This document shows, in pieces, positions 53,284 to 61,285 of a stretch of 64,000 nt of DNA. Numbering within the stretch: the stretch's first letter is position 1; each line of letters begins with the position of its first letter. The notes below the pieces were generated by a model. That model was given only the letters and a program-made list of their open reading frames with translations, had not been told where the DNA came from and searched no databases. This DNA comes from Leucobacter sp. cx-328. GTDB lineage: Bacteria > Actinomycetota > Actinomycetes > Actinomycetales > Microbacteriaceae. The translations under genes and the position numbers were made by a program. The DNA is taken from the NCBI RefSeq assembly GCF_014530035.1, contig NZ_JACVMX010000007.1, positions 1 to 64,000 on the forward strand. The letters are read 5' to 3'.

Positions 53284-56123
53284 CCCAGCCCACCAAAGAC
53301 GCCAGCACAACGCCTGAAAGACGAGACATGACCGCCCCGCATAAGAAGAAGCTCATCGAAACATCACTGCCGCTGGAGGCGATCAACGCAGCGTCGCAGC
53401 ACGAAAAGTCCGTGCCAAGAAAAGGCCACCCTGCGACGATGCACCTTTACTGGGCGCGTCGGCCGCTCGTAGCAGCGCGTGCGGTTCTATTCGCCCAGCT
53501 TGTCGATGACCCAGCTTCGCGCCCGGAGGAGTTCCCGACAGCTGAAGCGCAGGACGCTGAGCGCGCACGACTGCATGAACTGATGGAAAAGCTCGTCGTC
53601 TGGGAGAACAGCAATGACGAACGCCTCATGGAGCAGGCGCGGAACGAGATCCGCAAGTCGAACAATGGTCAGCTCCCTGCGATTGTAGACCCGTTCGCAG
53701 GTGGCGGCGCTATTCCTGTTGAGGCGCAGCGACTTGGCCTCGAAGCGCATGCGTCCGATCTGAATCCTCTAGCGGTACTAATCAACAAGGCTCTTATCGA
53801 AATCGCGCCGACCTTCTCCGGTAACTCCCCAATCTTTCCCGGCGCGGCTAAGACCCGCACGGGATGGGTACGCGCCGAGGGGCTTGGGGAAGATGTCCGT
53901 CGCTACGGAGAGTGGATGCGCGATGAGGCCAAGAAGCGAATCGGCCATCTATATCCCAAGGTGAAGGCTGACGGCGGCACCGAACACACAGTAATTGCAT
54001 GGGTATGGGCACGCACTGTCAAGAGCCCAAATCCCGCAAACCCAATCGAGGTGCCTCTGGTTCGTTCATGGTGGCTCTGCAAAAAAAAGGGTAAGGAAGC
54101 GTGGGTTCACGCTGAAGTCGTTGACGGCCAAGTTCAATACGAAGTTCGTCATGACGCGAATGGGCCGAAAAGTGATGCCGATGGCACCATCAAACACGGG
54201 AAGGGTGCCTGGTCAGTCATCGATGGGACCCCATTCACCTATGACTACATTCGCGAGGCAGGTAAGCGAGGAGAAATTGGAGCGCATCTCATCGCGGTCG
54301 TCGCAGAAGGGAAACGCGGACGAGTATATGTTTCGCCGACTCCTGCGCACGTTGAAGCGGCAAACGTCGAAAGAGTTGATCCTGGGATCGAAGCGGAGAT
54401 TCCGAACAATCCACGTTGGTTTTCGCCACCTGCCTACGGGCTGACGAAGTTCTCGGACCTGTTTACTAACCGACAACTTCGAACGCTGACGGTGCTGAGT
54501 GATCTAATCTCAGCGGTTCGAGCGAAGACTCTTCAAGACGCACTTGACGCTGGAATGTCCCGGGGTGCACGGCTCGAAGATGGAGGGGCGGGTGCCGAAG
54601 CTTACGCGGACGCTATCGCTACGTACTTGTCTTTTGCAATTAGCAAGCTTGCGGACTGGTCATCGTCAATCTGCAGTTGGATCCCTCAGATTGAGGGTGT
54701 TCGTGACACATTCGCGCGTCAGGCAATCCCGATGGTATGGGACTATGTCGAGATCAATCCGTTCTCGAATTCCGTTGGCCACTTCTTCACTCATGTCGAT
54801 TGGGTCGCATCAGGAATTGACGGCTTGCCGAGCAATCTCCAAGTTGGTCAAGCTCGGCAACTGAACGCCGCAGTACGCGACTATTCGGGAATGGTCGTCT
54901 CGACGGACCCTCCTTACTATGACAACATCGGATATTCCGACCTGTCGGACTACTTCTATGTGTGGCTAAGGCGTTCACTTGGCTCGGTTCAATCCAAGAC
55001 ACTCGGCACCGTGCTAACGCCGAAATCTGAGGAACTAGTGGCTAACCCATATCGCCACAATGGTAAGGCCGGAGCTGCGAAATTCTTTGTCGACGGCTTC
55101 AACGATGTATTCAGAAGGATTCGCGAGTCCGCAAATCACGCGGTGCCACTTACCTTGTACTACGCATACAAGCAACAGGACACTCGCGACACCGGTACGA
55201 CGTCGACCGGCTGGCATACGCTCCTGGACGGACTTATTGACACAGGCTGGGAGATCACGGCAACGTGGCCCATGCGTAGTGAGCGCGGAGGGCGCATGAT
55301 CAGCGTTGGGACCAACGCGCTCGCCTCTTCGATTGTGCTTGCTTGCCGTCCACGACCGGTCGATGCCCCGACAACAACCCGACGCGCCTTTGTCGCAACC
55401 TTGAAGTCAGAACTGCCTGCCGCTTTGCATACCCTGATGCAAGGCACGGTAGCCCCCGTTGACCTGGCCCAAGCCGCCATCGGCCCCGGCATCGCTGTCT
55501 TCTCTCGATACTCACGTGTTCGCGAGGCCGACGGTTCCGACATGAGTGTCAAGGACGCACTGGTGCTCGTCAACGCGACACTCGATGAGGTCATCGGTGA
55601 TCAGGAGTCAGACTTCGACGGAGATACGCGCTTCGCGATCAAGTGGTACCGCCAGTACGGCTGGGCGCAAGAGAACTCCGGCATTGCCGATCAGCTCGCA
55701 CGCTCGTCCGACACTTCGATCGGAGCGCTGGAGCGCGGCGGCATCTTTGAGGCCAAGGGTGGCAAGGCCCGCCTGCTTGCACCGTCGGCGTTGGGGGGCA
55801 TCTGGGACGTCGCCTCAGACGATCGTGTCAGCGTTTGGGAAGCCACCGTTCGACTCGCCGCTGTCATGGCAAAGGACGGCGTCGACAAGGTCGCCGTGTT
55901 GATCCCGGCAGTACAGTCGCGTGTGAACCTGGATGCGGTCAAGGAGCTTGGGTTTCTCCTCTTCCACGAGGCGGAGAAGAAGAAGGACTCGAAGGATGCG
56001 GGTCTCTTCAACGGGCTTGTCAGCGCCTGGGGCGAATTGAACGAGCAAGCCCGCAAGTTCGAGGCCACTGCGCCACAGCGGGACGCGCAGCTGACTTTTG
56101 ACTTCGACGACGCGGAGGACTGA
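53280..56123 (+). CDS. DUF1156 DNA adenine methyltransferase
   Basis: A 947-residue methylase. DUF1156 at the N-terminus (IETSLPLEAINAASQHEKSVPRKGHPATMHLYWARRPL), SAM motif DPFAGGG (from D137), and catalytic motif DPPYYD (from D543). N6-adenine methylation is the likely activity. The GTG at 53280 overlaps the SNF2 stop (GTGA) and has GGAGGAG at 53266-53272; an internal ATG at 53328 has a weaker site. Base composition in the middle third is lower in GC than the ends, and an A8 run lies at 54081-54088. Confidence 0.87.
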   Translation: MTQPTKDASTTPERRDMTAPHKKKLIETSLPLEAINAASQHEKSVPRKGHPATMHLYWARRPLVAARAVLFAQLVDDPASRPEEFPTAEAQDAERARLHELMEKLVVWENSNDERLMEQARNEIRKSNNGQLPAIVDPFAGGGAIPVEAQRLGLEAHASDLNPLAVLINKALIEIAPTFSGNSPIFPGAAKTRTGWVRAEGLGEDVRRYGEWMRDEAKKRIGHLYPKVKADGGTEHTVIAWVWARTVKSPNPANPIEVPLVRSWWLCKKKGKEAWVHAEVVDGQVQYEVRHDANGPKSDADGTIKHGKGAWSVIDGTPFTYDYIREAGKRGEIGAHLIAVVAEGKRGRVYVSPTPAHVEAANVERVDPGIEAEIPNNPRWFSPPAYGLTKFSDLFTNRQLRTLTVLSDLISAVRAKTLQDALDAGMSRGARLEDGGAGAEAYADAIATYLSFAISKLADWSSSICSWIPQIEGVRDTFARQAIPMVWDYVEINPFSNSVGHFFTHVDWVASGIDGLPSNLQVGQARQLNAAVRDYSGMVVSTDPPYYDNIGYSDLSDYFYVWLRRSLGSVQSKTLGTVLTPKSEELVANPYRHNGKAGAAKFFVDGFNDVFRRIRESANHAVPLTLYYAYKQQDTRDTGTTSTGWHTLLDGLIDTGWEITATWPMRSERGGRMISVGTNALASSIVLACRPRPVDAPTTTRRAFVATLKSELPAALHTLMQGTVAPVDLAQAAIGPGIAVFSRYSRVREADGSDMSVKDALVLVNATLDEVIGDQESDFDGDTRFAIKWYRQYGWAQENSGIADQLARSSDTSIGALERGGIFEAKGGKARLLAPSALGGIWDVASDDRVSVWEATVRLAAVMAKDGVDKVAVLIPAVQSRVNLDAVKELGFLLFHEAEKKKDSKDAGLFNGLVSAWGELNEQARKFEATAPQRDAQLTFDFDDAED
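54081..54088 (+). repeat. A8 homopolymer inside the methylase gene
   Basis: Eight A in a row code Lys-Lys-Lys in TGC AAA AAA AAG GGT. In such GC-rich DNA this is rare. Adding one A leads to a stop after a few codons; losing one A gives about 120 foreign codons and a stop at 54444. Confidence 0.6.
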
Positions 56124-56126
56124 TCG

Positions 56127-59100
56127 ATGGCAATGAACAACCAGGAGCGACTCTTCAAAGCATTCGGTCTGCTCGCCGAAGGCCTTTACGACACGGTCGA
56201 CGAAGTCATGACGGCATCCTTCGGCACCGCCGACTGGAACACGGAGTGGTCCCTAGAAGACGCAACCAAGCGCAGTCGCCCGGCGCAGCAGATGGACAAG
56301 ACCGACGTCCAAGTGCAGCTGCGCGCCATCACCGAGAAGGGTTACGACTTCAAAGAGGTTCTTTCGCGCGCTCAGCAGGGCTACGGGTCGGAGCTGAAAG
56401 ACTTCCGCAACGACGTCATGCACGGCAAGCCGGTGAGCTCTGACGACACTGCCCGGGCACTCGACACGATGGAACGTCTGCTCCAGGCCGTCGGGGCTGT
56501 CGATTCCGCCAAGGACGTTCACGGGCTCCGGCAGGACTTGCAGCGCACCGTGTACGAAGACCAGACTCGTAAGCAGGTCAAGCGCGTTGCGTCGGTCACC
56601 GCGTCTGACCAAGGCCAGGGGTTGCGCCCCTGGCGCGAGGTGATTCGTCCCCATGACGATGTCGCGCGCGGCGAGTTCACGGCATCCGAGTTCGCTGCCG
56701 ATCTCCACTTCGTCCATACTGGCCAGGCCGTCGGCACCGAGTACAGCGACCCGATCGAGTTCTTTACCCGCACCTACCTGACCGAGGGTCTGCGCGACTT
56801 ACTTTCGCGCGCACTGCGCAGGATGAACGGCTCGACCGATGCCAGCCCGGTCGTGAACCTGCAGACGAACTTCGGTGGCGGCAAGACGCACTCGATGCTC
56901 GCGCTGTACCACCTCTTCAGCGGCACGCCCGCCCACCGTTTCCCCGATGAGTTGCAGAAGCTCATCGCATCGACCGGGAGCGAAAATCTTGAGACGCTGC
57001 TGGTCAAGCGCGTCGCACTCGTCGGCACCTACTTGAAGGCCGGATCGCCGATTGTCAAGGACGACGGTACGGAAGTCCGAACCCTCTGGGGTGAGTTGGC
57101 GTGGCAGCTCGGCGGCCGTGAGGCCTTCGATCAGATCGCCGCCGACGATGCGGCGGGGACAAACCCCGGCGACGCGCTCCGAACTCTCTTCCAGACCTAC
57201 GGACCCGCGCTGATCCTGATCGACGAATGGGTGGCCTATGCTCGTCAGCTGGTCACCGACAAGGAACTGCCCGCTGGTTCCTTCGAGACACAGTTCACGT
57301 TCGCGCAGTCGCTGACCGAGATTGTGAAGTCGGTGCCGGGCATCATGCTGGTGGTTTCGATCCCGGCATCCGATACCGGCTCGGCTGACATCGAGATTGG
57401 TGGTGCGAATGGTCAGCTCGCGCTGGAGCGTCTGCAGAACGTGATCCGGCGCGTTGCCGATCAGTGGCGACCGTCGAGTAAGGACGAGTCCTTCGAGATC
57501 GTGCGCCGTCGCCTCTTCCAGGCGCCCGATGCGGCGGGTCTGACCGCAGTCGCGACGACTGCGCGCAGCTTCGTCACGATGTACCGCAACAACCTCGACC
57601 TCTTCCCGCGCGATGCCACTGTTCCGGGGCTTGAGTATGAGGACCGGATCAAGTCGTCGTACCCGCTGCATCCTGAGCTGCTCGATCGGCTGTATGAGGA
57701 CTGGTCGACGTTGGAGCGGTTCCAGCGCACGCGTGGCGTGCTCAAGCTGGTGTCGTCGATCGTGCACGAGTTGTGGGTGTCCGAGGATGCGGCACCGCTG
57801 ATAATGCCCGGGTACGTGCCGCTCGATGCGAGCACGGTCAATACCGACTTGACCCAGTACCTCGAAGATCAGTGGAAGCCGATCATCGACTCTGACATCG
57901 ACGGAGCGGCGTCGACGGCAGCGGCGATCGACAAGAGTCGACCGACACTGCAAGAGCGTCACGTTACTCAACGCATTGCGCGCACGATTTTCATGGGCGC
58001 GGCGCCTCGCAGCAAGTCGAGCCGGAAGGGTCTCGACAAGCAGTACGTGTGGCTTGGTACAGGCACGCCCGGCGACACGCTCGGCAACTTCGGAAGCGCG
58101 ATTGATCTGCTCGGTCAGAAGTCGACCTACTTCTATGAGGAGCAGGGTCACTACTGGTTCGACACGCAGCCTTCCGTGACGAAGACGGCCAGCGACTACG
58201 CGGAACGGCTTCGTGAGGACGTCGAGACTGTCTGGAACGAGATCGTGAAGCGGCTTGACGTAGAACAGCGCACCCGTGGTCAGTTCGATCGTGTGCATGT
58301 CGCACCCGAGTCGAGCGCGGACATCCCCGACTTGGAAAACACCCGTCTCGTCATCGTCCACCCGCGCCACTCGCGGCTGAAGAACAGCGGTGACGATGCG
58401 GCAGCGCACCAGTGGGTGCGGGCTGCGATTGAGCAGAAGGGTGCGAGTCAGCGAATTCACCGCAACACGCTCGTGTTCCTCGTTGCCGACAAGAATGAAC
58501 TGGAGCTGCTCGAAGGCGCTACGCGGACCTACCTGGGGTGGAAGCGAGTCCAAGCGACGAGCGACACCCTGAATCTCTCGGCACAGCAGCGCAAGCAGAC
58601 CGACGACCAGGTGGCGCGGTTCAACCAGACCGTGACTGACCGCATCCGCGACACTTACGGCTGGGCCATGTACCCCGAGCAGTTCGACGCGACCAAGGCG
58701 TTCAGTCTCGGTGTGGACAAGGTGCCCGACAAGTCCGGTAACTCGCTCGCCCAGAAGGTGAGCGCGAAGCTCAGCCGGGACGACCTCATGATCACCGAAC
58801 TCGGCGCGGCGATCCTCGGCGAGACGTTGCAGGACCAGCTCGGTGAGCTGTGGCGCGACAAGGGCGAGGTCACTGTCGGCGAGGTGTGGGGCTACTTCAC
58901 GCGTTACCCGTACATGCTGCGTCTGGTGAACCGTGACGTGCTCGATCGTGCGATCGCCAATGCGGTCGACACGGTACTGGTCGACAGCGAGCGATTCGCG
59001 ATTGCCCGTGGCAAGGATGAGTCGACCGGTCGCTACTTGGATCTCGTTCTGCCGCCTAAGTCTGGCGCCTCGATCCAGGTGACGGACGCGACCTTGCTGG

Positions 59101-59558
59101 TGGAGTCCTCGAAGGCTGAAGCCCAGATCACGGCCGATCGGGAGCAGCAGCGTCAGCGCGAAGTTGCCGCTGCGCAGACCTCGACCGATAGGGACTCCTC
59201 GTCGCAGTCATCGTCAGCGTCTCAGAGTGCAGATGGCGTCGGCGGCATCGGACCGGTCGACTTCACCTTCACTGATCATGGCCGAGACGGTAGCGGCAGT
59301 TCGGGCACCGAATCTGCGCTCGAAGCCCTGCTGGTTCGCTACTTCGGTTCAGTGACGGTGAGCGCCGACCGCTACTCGCGCGACATCGGAAACGTGACCC
59401 GCGAGGTCATCGACCGACTCGCGGGAACTGGCGCGGAGCTGGAGATCACGATCGACATCCAGGCTCGCAAGTCCTCAGGCTTCGACGAGTCCGAGCGTCG
59501 AATCATCTCCGAGAATGCTTCGACGCTGAAGTTCAAAGACTCCACCTTCGAGAACTGA
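56127..59558 (+). CDS. DUF499 P-loop ATPase with N-terminal Swt1-like HEPN domain
   Basis: A 1143-residue protein. Residues 1-130 are helical with R94-N95-D96-V97-M98-H99, the RNxxxH motif of HEPN ribonucleases, in a Swt1-like setting. Walker A lies in TNFGGGKTH (K253) and Walker B in ALILIDEWVAYA (about 365), as in DUF499. The C-terminal 150 residues include a Ser/Asp/Gln-rich linker and a final domain. It starts 3 bp after the methylase stop. It may act as ATP-driven sensor and, through HEPN, as an RNA-cutting effector (inference). Confidence 0.85.
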   Translation: MAMNNQERLFKAFGLLAEGLYDTVDEVMTASFGTADWNTEWSLEDATKRSRPAQQMDKTDVQVQLRAITEKGYDFKEVLSRAQQGYGSELKDFRNDVMHGKPVSSDDTARALDTMERLLQAVGAVDSAKDVHGLRQDLQRTVYEDQTRKQVKRVASVTASDQGQGLRPWREVIRPHDDVARGEFTASEFAADLHFVHTGQAVGTEYSDPIEFFTRTYLTEGLRDLLSRALRRMNGSTDASPVVNLQTNFGGGKTHSMLALYHLFSGTPAHRFPDELQKLIASTGSENLETLLVKRVALVGTYLKAGSPIVKDDGTEVRTLWGELAWQLGGREAFDQIAADDAAGTNPGDALRTLFQTYGPALILIDEWVAYARQLVTDKELPAGSFETQFTFAQSLTEIVKSVPGIMLVVSIPASDTGSADIEIGGANGQLALERLQNVIRRVADQWRPSSKDESFEIVRRRLFQAPDAAGLTAVATTARSFVTMYRNNLDLFPRDATVPGLEYEDRIKSSYPLHPELLDRLYEDWSTLERFQRTRGVLKLVSSIVHELWVSEDAAPLIMPGYVPLDASTVNTDLTQYLEDQWKPIIDSDIDGAASTAAAIDKSRPTLQERHVTQRIARTIFMGAAPRSKSSRKGLDKQYVWLGTGTPGDTLGNFGSAIDLLGQKSTYFYEEQGHYWFDTQPSVTKTASDYAERLREDVETVWNEIVKRLDVEQRTRGQFDRVHVAPESSADIPDLENTRLVIVHPRHSRLKNSGDDAAAHQWVRAAIEQKGASQRIHRNTLVFLVADKNELELLEGATRTYLGWKRVQATSDTLNLSAQQRKQTDDQVARFNQTVTDRIRDTYGWAMYPEQFDATKAFSLGVDKVPDKSGNSLAQKVSAKLSRDDLMITELGAAILGETLQDQLGELWRDKGEVTVGEVWGYFTRYPYMLRLVNRDVLDRAIANAVDTVLVDSERFAIARGKDESTGRYLDLVLPPKSGASIQVTDATLLVESSKAEAQITADREQQRQREVAAAQTSTDRDSSSQSSSASQSADGVGGIGPVDFTFTDHGRDGSGSSGTESALEALLVRYFGSVTVSADRYSRDIGNVTREVIDRLAGTGAELEITIDIQARKSSGFDESERRIISENASTLKFKDSTFEN

Positions 59559-59585
59559 CCCAAAGGAATCGGCAAAGGAGCATGG

Positions 59586-60791
59586 ATGACTCAATTTGAC
59601 GCATCCGCGTCCGCGCTCGGCTTCGTGTATCAGGTCCGCTGGTCGATGTACGAGCTGCTATTGGCATCTCGGCGGGCGGACGATCAGAGCATTTGTATCA
59701 CGCTCGAAGTGTTTGATGATGTCGCGTTGACCGATGAGAACCTGAACCCCCTGAGCGCAATCCAGCTCAAACACCACGAGGGGCAAGGATCACTGACGGA
59801 CCGGAGCCCTGACCTTTGGAAGACGATTCGCGTTTGGCTCCAGACTCCGTCTCTGGCAAATGCTAACGGTCCCATGCTCTCACTGGTGACGACGTCACCA
59901 GTGCAGTCAGGCAGTGGAGTGTCCTTGCTTGGAGCCGACCCGAATCAACGCAATGTCGCTCGCGCACTGGAACTCCTCAACACTGTTGCGGAAAGTGGAT
60001 CGAAAGCAACTGAGGCTGGACGTGCCGCTTGGAACGAAGCCAGCTCTTCGATACGCTCATCGCTGCTCTCCCGGATGTACGTAGTAGGCGGCAGTGTGAA
60101 TGTGTCCAATCTCGATCAGTTGATTGATGCTGAGCTTGCCCCGTTTGTTCCGGCACGTCATATCGTCGAGTACCGAAATCGGCTTTGGGGATGGTGGGAC
60201 AGTCGATGCGTGGCCCTGCTGCTACAAAACCGGAGTGGCTCAGCAGGTGTCGTGATCGCCAGCGAGCTATATGAACGTATGCAATGGCTTCGCGACGAAC
60301 TTCGTTCTGACGCACTCGTCGTTGACGTGACGCTGGACTTCAACGATGAAGAGATTTCCGCGGGTCACGATGAGCGGTTTGTCGAACAGCTCAAGCTGAT
60401 CAAGATAAGCCAGAGCACGCTCCGAAGCGCGGTTGTCGATTACTTGCGCGCGTACGCACACACGACCAAGTGGGTGCAAAACGGCGACCTATTCGACGAT
60501 GAACTCCAGCGTTACGAGTGGGCACTCAAAGACGAGTGGTCCCGCAAGTTCGATGAGATGCTCGAAGACTTGGAGTCTGGAGGAGTGACCGATCCGAACG
60601 AGCGGGCAATTCGTGGGCGAGCCCTATTCCGCGCGCTCGGCGACTCAATGCAGGTGACTATTCGACCTGAGTTCGATGCACCATTCCATTCGCGTGGTAC
60701 GAGATACAGCATCGCAAATCAAGGAAAGCTTGGCTGGCATCCTGACTTCAAGGCGATTCTCGGGAAAGTATTAGCCGAGGTAATCGCATGA
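59586..60791 (+). CDS. ABC three-component system effector with PD-(D/E)xK-like nuclease domain
   Basis: A 401-residue protein. The N-terminal part has GFVYQVRWSMYELLL, then E41-x2-D44-D45 and Q60-L-K62 in AIQLKHH followed by LTDRSPDLWKTIRVW. This is the pattern of the Cap4/DUF4297-type restriction-like nuclease domain. The remainder (about 150-401) is the C-terminal domain found with ABC-3C systems. AAAGGAG precedes ATG 59586, 27 bp after the DUF499 stop, so it is on the same transcript. Confidence 0.75.
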   Translation: MTQFDASASALGFVYQVRWSMYELLLASRRADDQSICITLEVFDDVALTDENLNPLSAIQLKHHEGQGSLTDRSPDLWKTIRVWLQTPSLANANGPMLSLVTTSPVQSGSGVSLLGADPNQRNVARALELLNTVAESGSKATEAGRAAWNEASSSIRSSLLSRMYVVGGSVNVSNLDQLIDAELAPFVPARHIVEYRNRLWGWWDSRCVALLLQNRSGSAGVVIASELYERMQWLRDELRSDALVVDVTLDFNDEEISAGHDERFVEQLKLIKISQSTLRSAVVDYLRAYAHTTKWVQNGDLFDDELQRYEWALKDEWSRKFDEMLEDLESGGVTDPNERAIRGRALFRALGDSMQVTIRPEFDAPFHSRGTRYSIANQGKLGWHPDFKAILGKVLAEVIA

Positions 60792-61285
60792 CGGTCGAGC
60801 TTCCTGCTTGGAGTCGGCGCCCACAGCCCGCATCCGACGTCTTGAACCCAGCGATTGGTGCTGTCTGCGTTGCTTGGTGCGCCTCACGATACGAGTCCGA
60901 AAGCGGCGGCGCGTTGCCTTTCCCGTTGGCTTTCCTCGTGGCCCCGTTGACCATGCATGGGCCAACCCGTGAGCGTTTCCCCAAAACCACGGCGACTCAT
61001 TTTGCTCGCTGGGTCACCGAAAACACCGAAGTGTTGTCTGGGTATCCAAACAGGGCTCGCTCCTTCGTTCCATATGTTCGCGAGGGCCTTCGCGTTGGTT
61101 TACGGAGCGGATTACTCACGCTCGATTCCAACGGCAACCTAAGCGCTCAGATCTCGTCTCACGCAAAGCTCGCTAGTGGCACAGAACTGCGCTCTATCGC
61201 GGTGTCGTCGGCAATCTCGGGTACCTGGTTCGCAAGGGCAGGTTCTCTGGAGAGCGTCTTTACCCAACTTGGAGTTAGACCATAA
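60788..61285 (+). CDS. ABC three-component system middle component
   Basis: A 165-residue protein. It begins SRRPQPASDVLNPAIGAVCVAWCASRYESESGGALPFPLAFLVAPLTMH, the usual opening of 'three component ABC system middle component' proteins. No catalytic motif. It probably links the effector to the ATPase. Coupled on both sides: ATGA with the effector gene and TAATG with the ATPase gene. Confidence 0.75.
   Translation: MTVELPAWSRRPQPASDVLNPAIGAVCVAWCASRYESESGGALPFPLAFLVAPLTMHGPTRERFPKTTATHFARWVTENTEVLSGYPNRARSFVPYVREGLRVGLRSGLLTLDSNGNLSAQISSHAKLASGTELRSIAVSSAISGTWFARAGSLESVFTQLGVRP

Noticed and set aside
49702-56123. Calling the operon DISARM
   Set aside because: Only the SNF2-DUF3883 helicase resembles DrmD. 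No DUF1998 helicase pair (DrmA/DrmB) or phospholipase-D protein is present, and DUF499 is not a DISARM gene.
56799-58553. 584-codon antisense frame in the DUF499 gene
   Set aside because: Shadow of a long real gene; Arg/His-rich with no motif.
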